Below are positions 8,912 to 17,480 of a stretch of 64,000 nucleotides of DNA, in pieces. Each line of letters starts with the position of its first letter. The stretch's first letter is position 1. The position numbers and the translations under genes were made by a program. The stretch is taken from the NCBI RefSeq assembly GCF_023008245.1, contig NZ_CP090145.1, positions 1,240,001 through 1,304,000 of the forward strand, written 5' to 3'. Origin of the DNA: Flavobacterium sediminilitoris (GTDB taxonomy: Bacteria; Bacteroidota; Bacteroidia; Flavobacteriales; Flavobacteriaceae). The notes below the pieces were generated by a model, which did not search any database, was not told the origin of the DNA, and worked only from the letters and a program-made list of their open reading frames with translations.

Positions 8912-9445
8912 ATGGCAGGAACTAGAGCAGCTATACGATATGCAAAGGCTATTCTGGATATAGCTAAAGCAAATAATAATGAAACAAATGTAAATGCTGA
9001 TATGAATTCAGTAATTACAATTGTAAAAGAAAATGCAGAATTAAAAGAGTTTTTATATAACCCAGTTGTAAAAGGGCCTTCTAAATTTGCTGTATTATCT
9101 GAAATTTTTGCTTCAGCTCAAAATGAAACTAAAGGACTTTTTCAATTACTTTTAGAAAATAAAAGATTTGAAATATTACCAGCTATTGCATCACAATATA
9201 ATGCATTGTTTGATGAATCAAATGGTTTAGAAACAGTAGTAGTTACAACTGCTCTACCTTTAACATCAGATTTAGAGAGCAAAGTATTGGCGAAAATAAA
9301 AGAGTTTTCAACAAAACAAATTACCATAAATAATGTAATAGACCCATCAATTATAGGTGGATTTATACTTAGAATGGGTGACAAACAATATAATGCGTCT
9401 GTAGTGAACAGATTGCAACAATTAAAAAGAGAGTTTAGTAATTAA
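8912..9445 (+). CDS. atpH: ATP synthase F1 subunit delta (OSCP)
   Basis: The 177-residue product starts with the family hallmark RAAIRYAKAILDIA and ends with the conserved IIGGFILRMGDKQYNASVVNRL block, which packs on subunit b. The N-terminal six-helix bundle caps the alpha subunits. It lies between atpF and atpA with gaps of 2 and 43 bases, the normal Bacteroidota order. Confidence 0.96.
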   Translation: MAGTRAAIRYAKAILDIAKANNNETNVNADMNSVITIVKENAELKEFLYNPVVKGPSKFAVLSEIFASAQNETKGLFQLLLENKRFEILPAIASQYNALFDESNGLETVVVTTALPLTSDLESKVLAKIKEFSTKQITINNVIDPSIIGGFILRMGDKQYNASVVNRLQQLKREFSN

Positions 9446-9488
9446 TAATATAGATCGCACTTAGTTAGTGTTAAAATTATAAATTAAG

Positions 9489-11063
9489 ATGGCTGAAATT
9501 AAACCTGCTGAAATATCAGCAATATTAAAAAAACAATTATCAGATTTTCAATCTGGTGCTACATTAGAAGAAGTGGGAACTGTCCTTCAAGTTGGAGATG
9601 GAATTGCTCGCGTTTACGGATTATCTAATGCTCAATACGGAGAATTGGTTCAATTTGAAAATGGATTAGAAGCAATCGTTTTAAATTTAGAAGAAGACAA
9701 TGTTGGAGTAGTATTATTAGGTCCTTCTACGGGAATTAGAGAAGGTTCAACAGTAAAAAGAACACAACGTATTGCGTCATTAAAAGTTGGTGAGCAAATT
9801 GTTGGACGTGTTGTTGATACTTTAGGAAACCCTATCGATGGTAAAGGTCCTATAGGTGGAGAATTGTATGAAATGCCATTGGAAAGAAAAGCTCCTGGAG
9901 TTATCTATCGTCAACCAGTAACTGAACCATTACAAACAGGTATTAAAGCTATCGATGCTATGATTCCAGTTGGTAGAGGACAACGTGAATTAGTAATTGG
10001 TGACCGTCAAACTGGTAAAACATCAGTTTGTATTGATACAATCTTAAATCAAAAAGAATTTTACGATGCTGGGAAACCAGTATTCTGTATATATGTTGCT
10101 GTAGGACAAAAAGCATCTACTGTTGCTGCTATTGCTAAAACATTGGAAGAAAAAGGAGCAATGGCTTATACAGTTATTGTTGCTGCTAATGCTTCAGATC
10201 CTGCTGCAATGCAAGTTTATGCTCCATTTGCTGGTGCATCAATAGGTGAATATTTCCGTGATACAGGTCGTCCTGCTTTAATTATCTATGATGATTTATC
10301 TAAACAAGCAGTTGCGTACCGTGAAGTATCTTTATTATTGAGAAGACCACCAGGTCGTGAAGCATATCCTGGAGACGTTTTCTATCTTCACTCAAGATTA
10401 TTAGAAAGAGCAGCAAAAGTTATTGCTAATGATGATATTGCTAGAAATATGAACGATTTACCAGATTCGTTAAAACCAATCGTAAAAGGTGGAGGTTCTT
10501 TAACAGCTTTACCTATTATTGAAACACAAGCTGGTGACGTTTCTGCATATATCCCAACAAACGTAATTTCGATTACTGATGGTCAGATTTTCTTAGATGG
10601 AGATTTATTTAACTCAGGTGTGCGTCCAGCAATTAACGTAGGTATTTCTGTATCTCGTGTTGGAGGAAATGCACAGATTAAATCAATGAAAAAAGTTGCA
10701 GGTACTTTAAAATTAGATCAAGCTCAATATCGTGAATTAGAAGCATTTGCTAAATTTGGTTCTGATTTAGATGCTGTAACAATGAGTGTAATTGAAAAAG
10801 GAAAACGTAATGTTGAAATCTTAAAACAAGCGGTTAATGACCCATCTACAGTTGAAGATCAAGTTGCAATTATCTATGCAGGATCTAAAAACTTGTTAAG
10901 AGATGTGCCTGTTGAAAAAGTTAAAGAATTTGAAAAAGATTATTTAGCATTTTTAAACGCAAAACATAGAGATACATTAGATGCTTTAAAAGCTGGAAAG
11001 TTTGATGATAATATCACAGACGTGTTAGCTAAAGTGGCTAAAGAAATTTCATCAAAATATTAA
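9489..11063 (+). CDS. atpA: ATP synthase F1 subunit alpha
   Basis: The 524-residue protein has the N-terminal beta-barrel ([18 protein letters not shown]), Walker A GDRQTGKT, Walker B-type [11 protein letters not shown], and the subunit signature [11 protein letters not shown]. Unlike the catalytic beta subunit it has Gln instead of Glu at the key position (GQKAS block), so it is the regulatory, non-catalytic subunit. Full length and well conserved. The atpD and atpC partners are not in the window, consistent with the split atp operons of Bacteroidota. Confidence 0.98.
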   Translation: MAEIKPAEISAILKKQLSDFQSGATLEEVGTVLQVGDGIARVYGLSNAQYGELVQFENGLEAIVLNLEEDNVGVVLLGPSTGIREGSTVKRTQRIASLKVGEQIVGRVVDTLGNPIDGKGPIGGELYEMPLERKAPGVIYRQPVTEPLQTGIKAIDAMIPVGRGQRELVIGDRQTGKTSVCIDTILNQKEFYDAGKPVFCIYVAVGQKASTVAAIAKTLEEKGAMAYTVIVAANASDPAAMQVYAPFAGASIGEYFRDTGRPALIIYDDLSKQAVAYREVSLLLRRPPGREAYPGDVFYLHSRLLERAAKVIANDDIARNMNDLPDSLKPIVKGGGSLTALPIIETQAGDVSAYIPTNVISITDGQIFLDGDLFNSGVRPAINVGISVSRVGGNAQIKSMKKVAGTLKLDQAQYRELEAFAKFGSDLDAVTMSVIEKGKRNVEILKQAVNDPSTVEDQVAIIYAGSKNLLRDVPVEKVKEFEKDYLAFLNAKHRDTLDALKAGKFDDNITDVLAKVAKEISSKY

Positions 11064-11072
11064 TAAAAGTAT

Positions 11073-11131
11073 ATTGTATTTATATACTGTATAGAAAGAA
11101 ACACTATGTCAGTATATAAATACAATTTTTA
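11073..11131 (+). terminator. Long hairpin with T tract between atpA and atpG
   Basis: A perfect 17-pair stem (11073-11089 with 11110-11126) encloses a 20-base loop that can form a further four-pair ATAG/CTAT helix, followed by TTTTT. It lies wholly within the 88-base atpA-atpG gap. It is built like a terminator but lies inside the operon, so attenuation or RNA stabilisation is likely. Confidence 0.75.
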
Positions 11132-11151
11132 CAATATACAATTTGTAAGGA

Positions 11152-12009
11152 ATGGCAAACTTAAAGGAAATTAGAAATAGAATTGGTTCAATTTCATCAA
11201 CGATGCAAATAACATCGGCAATGAAAATGGTTTCTGCTGCAAAATTGAAAAAGGCTCAAGATGCAATTACAGCTATGCGTCCTTATGCAGAGAAATTGAC
11301 AGAATTATTGCAAAATTTAAGTGCAACTCTTGATGGAAACACAGGAGGAGCTTTTGCTGAGCAAAGAGAAGTTAATAAAGTTTTGATTGTTGCTATAACT
11401 TCAAATAGAGGTTTATGTGGTGCTTTTAATTCAAATGTTATTAAAAGTGTTAAAAATAGAACTGAATTTTACTCAGGTAAAACAGTTGATGTTTTTGCTA
11501 TCGGAAAAAAAGGAAACGATGTCTTGCGTAAAGTAAGTACAGTTATTGACAATCAAAGTGCTATTTTTGATAATCTAACTTTTGATAATGTTTCAGAAAT
11601 TGCCGAAGTGTTAATGCAAAAATTTATTGATGGAGAGTATGATAAAATAGAAATTGTCTACAATCACTTTAAAAATGCAGCTACTCAAATTGTTAAAACG
11701 GAACATTTTTTACCATTAGAACCAATTACAGGAGGAGAAGCAATTGCATCGGATTATATTTTCGAACCATCTAAAGAAGAAATTGTTTTAACATTGATCC
11801 CGAAATCTTTAAAAACACAATTATACAAATCAATTCGTGATTCTTTTGCATCAGAACATGGTGCACGTATGACAGCTATGCATAAAGCAACAGACAATGC
11901 AACAGAATTAAGAAATCAATTAAAATTAACATATAACAAAGCTCGTCAAGCAGCAATTACTGGTGAAATATTAGAGATTGTTGGTGGTGCAGAAGCATTG
12001 AATAATTAA
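11152..12009 (+). CDS. atpG: ATP synthase F1 subunit gamma
   Basis: The 285-residue protein has the two hallmark coiled-coil helices: the N-terminal IRNRIGSISSTMQITSAMKM block and the C-terminal SEHGARMTAMHKATDNA / YNKARQAAITGEILEIVGGA block, with the central Rossmann-like part (ITSNRGLCGAFN) between. It is the rotating shaft. An AAGG stretch lies close before the ATG, unusual for this AT-rich genome. It is the last gene of the atp operon and a strong terminator follows. Confidence 0.97.
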   Translation: MANLKEIRNRIGSISSTMQITSAMKMVSAAKLKKAQDAITAMRPYAEKLTELLQNLSATLDGNTGGAFAEQREVNKVLIVAITSNRGLCGAFNSNVIKSVKNRTEFYSGKTVDVFAIGKKGNDVLRKVSTVIDNQSAIFDNLTFDNVSEIAEVLMQKFIDGEYDKIEIVYNHFKNAATQIVKTEHFLPLEPITGGEAIASDYIFEPSKEEIVLTLIPKSLKTQLYKSIRDSFASEHGARMTAMHKATDNATELRNQLKLTYNKARQAAITGEILEIVGGAEALNN

Positions 12010-12031
12010 TTTCTTTTTTAAATAATATTTT

Positions 12032-12064
12032 AAAAGGCTATTTGGATTTCCAAATAGCCTTTTT
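12032..12064 (+). terminator. Rho-independent terminator of the atp operon
   Basis: A 15-base inverted repeat (12032-12046 with 12049-12063; the innermost pairs must open to form the loop) running into T residues, 22 bases after the atpG stop. Confidence 0.92.
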
Positions 12065-12066
12065 CT

Positions 12067-12074
12067 TATATTTG
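12067..12074 (+). promoter_or_regulatory. Candidate -7 box for the 12-21 kb transport-like operon
   Basis: TATATTTG matches TAnnTTTG and has a TTTG about 22 bases upstream, at 12041-12044 inside the atp terminator stem. The leader to the first ATG (12161) would be about 80 bases. It is the best box in this gap, but unproven. Confidence 0.4.
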
Positions 12075-12160
12075 GATTGCATATTTTAAAATATTATTTT
12101 TAAAAATGTAACTTTAACAAAAATTTCACGTATAACTAGGAACAATATAACCAATAAGTA

Positions 12161-12844
12161 ATGTCAAAAGAAAGTTTTAATTGGAAAAGTCTATTCATTA
12201 ATGATTCAGATAATTCTTCAAGCAAGGAAGAATCAAAATCAAAACCAATTGAGAAAGCATCTCCTTCAACAGTTCAAACTAATAAATTTCCAGAAGAGAA
12301 AATAATAAATACAACAAATGAAAATTTTGCAAATCCATTTGTAAATGAAATTTTAGAAGTTTATGAAAAAGGATTTGAATCATTAAATTTAAACGATTTT
12401 GACTTTTTTGAAATGTATAAATCGGTGGCAATTGTTGGAATTACAAACCCACAGAGTTATCAAATGGCATTTACAATGGGTAAATCAATTAAACCAGATT
12501 TATCTAAAGAATATTTGCTAGAAAAATCAAAATTTTATATCGATGAGATTAATAAAGTATTTGCAAAATATGATTCTACAGGAAATATAAAAAAGAAAGA
12601 TTTAAATAATCTAGTTTTAAAAGAAAAAGAAACATTAACAAATACTATTACAGATTTAGAAAATAAGATTTTACAAATGCAACAAGAATTGCAAGAAAAG
12701 AAAACATTATTAGCTAATATTGATAGTAAAAATGAAAGTGAATTAAGAGAAATTCAACTAAAAATTGAAGCTAATAATTTCGCAAAACAAAAAATATTAG
12801 ACTCAATTAATTTAGTAATAAGCGGCATCAATCAATATTTATAA
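12161..12844 (+). CDS. Uncharacterised soluble coiled-coil protein, first gene of envelope-spanning operon
   Basis: I do not recognise a family. The 227-residue product has no signal or membrane helix. Residues 15-60 are low-complexity Ser/Lys/Pro/Asn, likely disordered; 60-140 look globular and helical (FVNEILEVYEKGFESLNLNDF); 150-215 form a coiled coil rich in Lys, Glu, Leu and Gln. It lies five bases before the next gene, whose product has two membrane helices plus a coiled coil, so the two may pair through their coils. Expected location is the cytoplasm. It heads an operon including an ABC transporter and an AAA+ ATPase; an adaptor role is only inference. Confidence 0.75.
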   Translation: MSKESFNWKSLFINDSDNSSSKEESKSKPIEKASPSTVQTNKFPEEKIINTTNENFANPFVNEILEVYEKGFESLNLNDFDFFEMYKSVAIVGITNPQSYQMAFTMGKSIKPDLSKEYLLEKSKFYIDEINKVFAKYDSTGNIKKKDLNNLVLKEKETLTNTITDLENKILQMQQELQEKKTLLANIDSKNESELREIQLKIEANNFAKQKILDSINLVISGINQYL

Positions 12845-12849
12845 TAAAC

Positions 12850-13971
12850 ATGAATAAATTCGAACAAGAGAAAAGTACTTTATTAGAGTTACCTATTTTA
12901 AAACATTTTGACGAATCAAAAGGAGAAATAGCATTAAATACACAATCACTTAAAAAAGGCGAAAAATATTTATTTTGGGTTATTGCTTTAGGGCTATTGG
13001 GTATCGGAGGATATTTAACATGGACTTATATAATTCCTCCTCTGTTTACAATGTTAGGACAAGTTATTGCTCTTTCTGCAACAGCAATATTTCTTATCTT
13101 TCTAGTAATGATGTTTCCAGTGATAATGAAAGGACTTCGTTTTGCAACAAAAAATATACATAAAGCACTTATTCAGAGTAATCCATTTAATGAATTAGAA
13201 GAGCAAAAGCAAAAAATGGTTAAAAACCGCGAAGTTTTTAAAAATACTAAAGCCAAATTAAAAGGTCTTAAAAATGAAATGGAAATGGAAGCTTCAAAAT
13301 CAGAGAAAGAAGCTAAAGATTACCAAGAAGAATTATTAAGCTTACAACGCCAATCAGAAAGATTAAAATCTGCAATGGACGAAATGGTAAAAGCAAATGG
13401 AATTACAGCTAAAGACACAGATGAATATGTTGTCTTACAAAGTGAACTGGCTAAAAAACTAAGCAACTCTCAAAGAATTTCTAATCAGTATGAACAAAGT
13501 AAAAGTTTTGTTCAAAAATATGGAGTTAGAGCAAATGTTTTGGGAAAAATGGATCGTAAGTTAACATTAGCAGGAACTGCAATTGATATTAAAATTGCCG
13601 ATTTTGATGCTACCATTACAATGCTTCGAAAAGAATACGAGTTTGCTAAAAATGCGAAAGCAGCAACAGAAAGCGCTAAAAACGCAATGATGTTCACAAA
13701 AGATTGGGAATTAGAATATGCATTAGAAGTAGTAACATCAACTATTGCTCAAGATATAGCAAGAACATCTGAAAATTTATTAGATATAGACACATTAACA
13801 TCTCAATATTCAGTAGATAATGATGAACTATATTCTAGATTAGATTCATTAGCAGATAAAATTAAAACAGGAGAAAATACAATTCCTGATTCAACAAAAT
13901 ATTCAAGTCAAAACTATAAAATGTCTAAAGAAGACAAACAAAATGCAGGTGGATTTGGAGACATATTTTAA
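12850..13971 (+). CDS. Inner-membrane protein with two helices and a long PspA-like coiled coil
   Basis: The 373-residue product has a short cytoplasmic N-terminus (about 38 residues), two membrane helices (about 40-60 and 68-95), then some 230 residues of charged helix, Lys/Glu/Met/Ala rich with heptad character, before a polar tail ending in GGFGDIF. The coiled region resembles in texture the PspA/Vipp1 (ESCRT-III-like) helices, but unlike those it is membrane-anchored, and no sequence motif proves kinship. It lies between the soluble coiled-coil gene (5-base gap) and the OmpA-fused binding protein (30-base gap). A structural or tethering role for the neighbouring transporter, and remodelling by the operon's AAA+ ATPase, are inferences. 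Confidence 0.75.
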   Translation: MNKFEQEKSTLLELPILKHFDESKGEIALNTQSLKKGEKYLFWVIALGLLGIGGYLTWTYIIPPLFTMLGQVIALSATAIFLIFLVMMFPVIMKGLRFATKNIHKALIQSNPFNELEEQKQKMVKNREVFKNTKAKLKGLKNEMEMEASKSEKEAKDYQEELLSLQRQSERLKSAMDEMVKANGITAKDTDEYVVLQSELAKKLSNSQRISNQYEQSKSFVQKYGVRANVLGKMDRKLTLAGTAIDIKIADFDATITMLRKEYEFAKNAKAATESAKNAMMFTKDWELEYALEVVTSTIAQDIARTSENLLDIDTLTSQYSVDNDELYSRLDSLADKIKTGENTIPDSTKYSSQNYKMSKEDKQNAGGFGDIF

Positions 13972-14001
13972 TTATTAAAAACTAAATTATTTATATAAAA
14001 A

Positions 14002-15816
14002 ATGGGAAAAATTCTTAGAACAAAAAAATTAACTACTTTATCAGAGTTACTTGTAGTAATTATAGGTATTGGAGGAATTTTAAGTGCAATCTATTATTTA
14101 TCACCAGGTCTTAGAACTCAGGTTTCTAAGCAGCTAAATGGTATAGAATTAAACAATGTTGTTGTAGATAATGTAATAAATGCTGATAAAATAGAATTAC
14201 CTTCAAAAACAATCTCTACAGAAGTTTCTAATAAACCTTTAGTAAGAATTGCAGGTTATGCTTGGAATGCTCAATCTGGAATTATAGTTTCTAATGGTGG
14301 TCCAAAAACAACAAAAGGGTCATTAATGGAAAAAAACGGAGTCAATCTTGAAATTATTCGTCAAGATTGGTTATCTGAATTGAGAAATATGCAAATGAAA
14401 TTTATTGAAGAATTTGATAAAGGCGCAAAATTTCCAACATCAGATAAAAGTGCATTTGCTGTGATGATTATGGGAGATGGAGCACCGTTTTATATTAGTT
14501 CAGTACAAAAATCATTAAACGAAAAATACGGAAATGATAAATACCACTTACAAGTTTTAGGAGCAGTAGGAATGAGTTATGGTGAAGACAAATTAATTGG
14601 GCCACCAAGTTGGAAATCTGACCCTCAATCTATGAAAGGATCAGTTATTTCAGCAGTATTAGGAGATGGCGATTGGGTAACAACTGTAAATTATTGTTTT
14701 GCAAATGGTTTAAAAGTAAATCCAGATCCGTCTACTTATGATGCTGATGCAGTGAATATTTATCCTTCTGAAAATGACGATTATATTAAATCAGCAGAAG
14801 AATTAATTAAGTCACAAACAACAGGATGGACAGTTTCTTTAAAAGAAGTTTCTAATGGAAAATTAACAGGGAAATCAGTTAATAGAAAAATTGACGGTTG
14901 TGCAACTTGGACACCTGGTGATAAAATGGTTTTTGATAAACTTTCAGGTTTTGTAGATATTGTTTCTACTAAAGAATTTAACAATCAAATGCCAACAGTA
15001 TTAATTGGTGTAAAAGAATGGGCTGCTCAAAATCCAGATGTTGTTTCTAATATTCTAAAATCAGCTTTAACAGCTTCTAATCAAATGAAAAATTATGATG
15101 ATTGGAGAGTAAGAGCATCAGAAGCAATAACAGATACATATCAAATGGAATCTCCAAAGTATTGGTACGATATGTTCAAAGGGCAACAAGGGACTAAAAA
15201 TGGATTAACCTATAATATGGGAGGTTCAAAAGTATTTAATTATGCAGATGCTATGCAATATTTTGGATTATCTGATGGTGTAAATAGATATAAATCAGTT
15301 TATAATCAGGTATCAACTTATTTAACAGAGTTAAATCCGTTTGGTTTTAATGAAAACGTAGGTAAAGTTTCAGCTTATGAAGATGCAGTAAATTTATTTT
15401 ATCTAAAAAATATAAACGATATTGAATCTACTGCCGCTGATAAAGCAGATTATACAGCTCAAGCAACAGAAGTTATGGCGTCTGGTGAATGGAGAATTAA
15501 TTTTAATACAGGAAGTGCTCAAATTTCAAATAGTTCTTCTAGTGAATTAGAAAAAATTTATAATCTTTTAATTCAAGCTGAAAACACAAAACTAACAATT
15601 GTAGGCCATACAGATAATGTAGGAAATCCAGCTTCAAATGTAGTTTTATCTAAAAACAGAGCAGAATCTGTAGTAGATTATTTAAGAAAAAAAGGAATTC
15701 CTTTAAGTCGTTTCCAAATGATTGATGGTAAAGGAGCAAATGAACCAACGGCTGATAATTCAACAGCAGAAGGAAAATCAAAAAACAGAAGAGTAGTAAT
15801 TACTCTATTGAAATAA
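14002..15816 (+). CDS. Membrane-anchored NitT/TauT-like solute-binding protein fused to an OmpA peptidoglycan-binding domain
   Basis: The 604-residue product begins with a single uncleaved-looking membrane helix (about 16-35). Residues about 70-450 resemble periplasmic binding proteins of the SsuA/TauA/NMT1 kind (LVRIAGYAWNAQSGIIVSNG; PTVLIGVKEWAAQNPDVV). Residues about 490-604 are an OmpA/MotB domain with the core TIVGHTDNVGNP, LSKNRAESVVDYL and KSKNRRVVI, where the Asp and Arg bind diaminopimelate of peptidoglycan. The protein would therefore sit on the inner membrane with the ligand-binding part in the periplasm and its tail on the wall. This fusion is not the usual lipoprotein or free form. 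The permease and ATPase follow after an attenuator-like hairpin. The ligand cannot be told from sequence. Confidence 0.88.
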   Translation: MGKILRTKKLTTLSELLVVIIGIGGILSAIYYLSPGLRTQVSKQLNGIELNNVVVDNVINADKIELPSKTISTEVSNKPLVRIAGYAWNAQSGIIVSNGGPKTTKGSLMEKNGVNLEIIRQDWLSELRNMQMKFIEEFDKGAKFPTSDKSAFAVMIMGDGAPFYISSVQKSLNEKYGNDKYHLQVLGAVGMSYGEDKLIGPPSWKSDPQSMKGSVISAVLGDGDWVTTVNYCFANGLKVNPDPSTYDADAVNIYPSENDDYIKSAEELIKSQTTGWTVSLKEVSNGKLTGKSVNRKIDGCATWTPGDKMVFDKLSGFVDIVSTKEFNNQMPTVLIGVKEWAAQNPDVVSNILKSALTASNQMKNYDDWRVRASEAITDTYQMESPKYWYDMFKGQQGTKNGLTYNMGGSKVFNYADAMQYFGLSDGVNRYKSVYNQVSTYLTELNPFGFNENVGKVSAYEDAVNLFYLKNINDIESTAADKADYTAQATEVMASGEWRINFNTGSAQISNSSSSELEKIYNLLIQAENTKLTIVGHTDNVGNPASNVVLSKNRAESVVDYLRKKGIPLSRFQMIDGKGANEPTADNSTAEGKSKNRRVVITLLK

Positions 15817-15826
15817 TAAAAAACAG

Positions 15827-15854
15827 AAGAGCTATCAAATTTTGGTAGCTCTTT
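15827..15854 (+). terminator. Intra-operon hairpin between binding-protein and permease genes
   Basis: A ten-pair stem (15827-15836 with 15844-15853, one G-U) with an AAATTTT loop and a short T run, in the 42-base gap. Like hairpins after many binding-protein genes, it would give more binding protein than permease mRNA. Confidence 0.7.
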
Positions 15855-15858
15855 AATT

Positions 15859-16635
15859 ATGCCCATGATAAAATTTTTAACACCATTTGAAAAGATATCT
15901 AAATCTAAAAGGACAATAATTCTGCTAGGATGGATTGTAATTTTAATACTGTTTTGGGTTATAGGAACTTCTGGTGAAAAACACCTGTTTCCAAATCCGC
16001 AACAAGTATTTAAAGGTTTTTCAGAGTTGTATAATGAAGGCTTAGTAGTGCATATTTTTAATTCGTTAAAATTGTGCTTTCTATCTATATTTTTAGCAAC
16101 AGTAATCTCATTATTATTTGCTTATAGTTGGCCTATTCCATTGTTAAAACCAGTAGCCGAATTTGTTACTAAATTTCGTTTTCTGCCATTTACAGGATTA
16201 TCATTCTATATTACATTAGTAGTTCACGATGCAAGAAATATGCAAATTTGGATTATGGTGATATTTCTGACTACCTTTTTAACTACATCATTAATTTCTG
16301 TAGTAAAAGATATTCCACAAGAAGAATTTGACCATGCGAAAACCTTAAAATGTAATCGTTTTGAAGTTTTATGGCAAGTAATTGTTTTAGGAAGATTAGA
16401 TTATGTTATCGATGTAATTCGCCAAAATTTAGCCATAACATGGATGATGCTTGTTACAATTGAATCTATTGTTGTAGCATCAGGAGGATTAGGATTTTTA
16501 ATTAAGAATTCTGATAAGTTTATGAATCATGGACGAATTATAGCATTACAAATAATTATTTTAACGATAGGCTTATTATTAGATTGGTTTATTAACTATT
16601 TAAGAAGAGCAATATTTAGATACTCTAAAATATAA
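15859..16635 (+). CDS. ABC transporter permease, NitT/TauT (SsuC/TauC) type
   Basis: The 258-residue protein has six or so membrane helices in the SsuC/TauC arrangement, starting with the typical ILLGWIVILILFWVIG and FPNPQQVFKGFSEL block. The EAA loop that docks the ATPase is recognisable (QEEFDHAKTLKCNRFEVLWQ) but departs from the consensus: the central Gly is replaced by Cys-Asn and the usual Leu-Pro by Leu-Gly. Two in-frame ATGs (15859 and 15865) are possible starts. The ATPase gene begins four bases after the stop. With the upstream binding protein it forms a complete importer; nitrate, sulfonate, pyrimidine precursors and other anions are known substrates of the family, none of which can be chosen here. 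Confidence 0.9.
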   Translation: MPMIKFLTPFEKISKSKRTIILLGWIVILILFWVIGTSGEKHLFPNPQQVFKGFSELYNEGLVVHIFNSLKLCFLSIFLATVISLLFAYSWPIPLLKPVAEFVTKFRFLPFTGLSFYITLVVHDARNMQIWIMVIFLTTFLTTSLISVVKDIPQEEFDHAKTLKCNRFEVLWQVIVLGRLDYVIDVIRQNLAITWMMLVTIESIVVASGGLGFLIKNSDKFMNHGRIIALQIIILTIGLLLDWFINYLRRAIFRYSKI

Positions 16636-16639
16636 AATT

Positions 16640-17470
16640 ATGAATTTCGAATTTAAAGAAACACTTTTATATGTGGAAAATCTTAGTGTTGCTTATGATG
16701 ACACTATTATTATTAAAGATATAAATTTAATTGAAAAAGATGTTGTAAGATTAGATCACGATTGTACTTCTCAAGTAATAGCCATTGTAGGACGATCCGG
16801 AAGAGGAAAATCTACTTTCTTTAAAGCATTAACAGGATTAGTTCATCCAAAATCTGGAAAGATATTAATTAAAGATTTTAACAGTACCGAAGCTGCGGCT
16901 GCAAAAGAAATCAAAGAAGGAGACATTGGTTTCGTAGATCAAAAATATACGTTGTTTAGACATAAAACAGTATTACAAACATTGAAATTTGCTTTAAGAA
17001 AGACAGATTTAAATGAAAGTGAAAAGGAAGAAAAAATAAAAGAATATCTTCATAAATGGGGATTAGATACTTGTGGAGACAAATATCCTAATGAACTTTC
17101 TGGAGGACAAAGACAACGCACCGCTATCATTGAACAATTGTTCTCTTCGGATCAGTTTATTGTTATGGACGAACCTTTCTCAGGATTAGATGTAGGTAAT
17201 ATTCAAGAAGTAAAAAAATCATTTGATTTATTAAATACAACCTCAGAATATAACACCGTTATTTTTTCTACTCATGATATAGAATTAGCCGTAGAATTAG
17301 CGCAAACTATCTATGTTATTGGATATCCAACAATAAACGGAGAAAAGCAAAATTATGGTTCTATTGTTGCTAAATACGACTTAAGAGAAATGGGAATAGC
17401 TTGGCAAGAATATGGAGAAGAACATTTAAAACTGACTAAAGAGATTATCAATCAAATGATGCTTTCATAA
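16640..17470 (+). CDS. ABC transporter ATP-binding protein paired with the NitT/TauT-like permease
   Basis: The 276-residue protein has all ABC motifs: Walker A GRSGRGKST, Q-loop GFVDQKY, signature LSGGQRQRT, Walker B FIVMDEPFSGLD and switch STHD. The Walker A carries Arg twice where Ser/Gly/Cys are usual (GxSGxGKST still holds), and the helical region and C-terminal 50 residues are longer than in SsuB/TauB (usual 240-260). It energises the permease encoded just upstream. The next gene follows after ten bases. Confidence 0.95.
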   Translation: MNFEFKETLLYVENLSVAYDDTIIIKDINLIEKDVVRLDHDCTSQVIAIVGRSGRGKSTFFKALTGLVHPKSGKILIKDFNSTEAAAAKEIKEGDIGFVDQKYTLFRHKTVLQTLKFALRKTDLNESEKEEKIKEYLHKWGLDTCGDKYPNELSGGQRQRTAIIEQLFSSDQFIVMDEPFSGLDVGNIQEVKKSFDLLNTTSEYNTVIFSTHDIELAVELAQTIYVIGYPTINGEKQNYGSIVAKYDLREMGIAWQEYGEEHLKLTKEIINQMMLS

Positions 17471-17480
17471 GTTGTTTTTT

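Noticed and set aside
9489..12009. Loss of atpD and atpC
   Set aside because: Bacteroidota normally encode beta and epsilon in a separate operon, so their absence here is expected.
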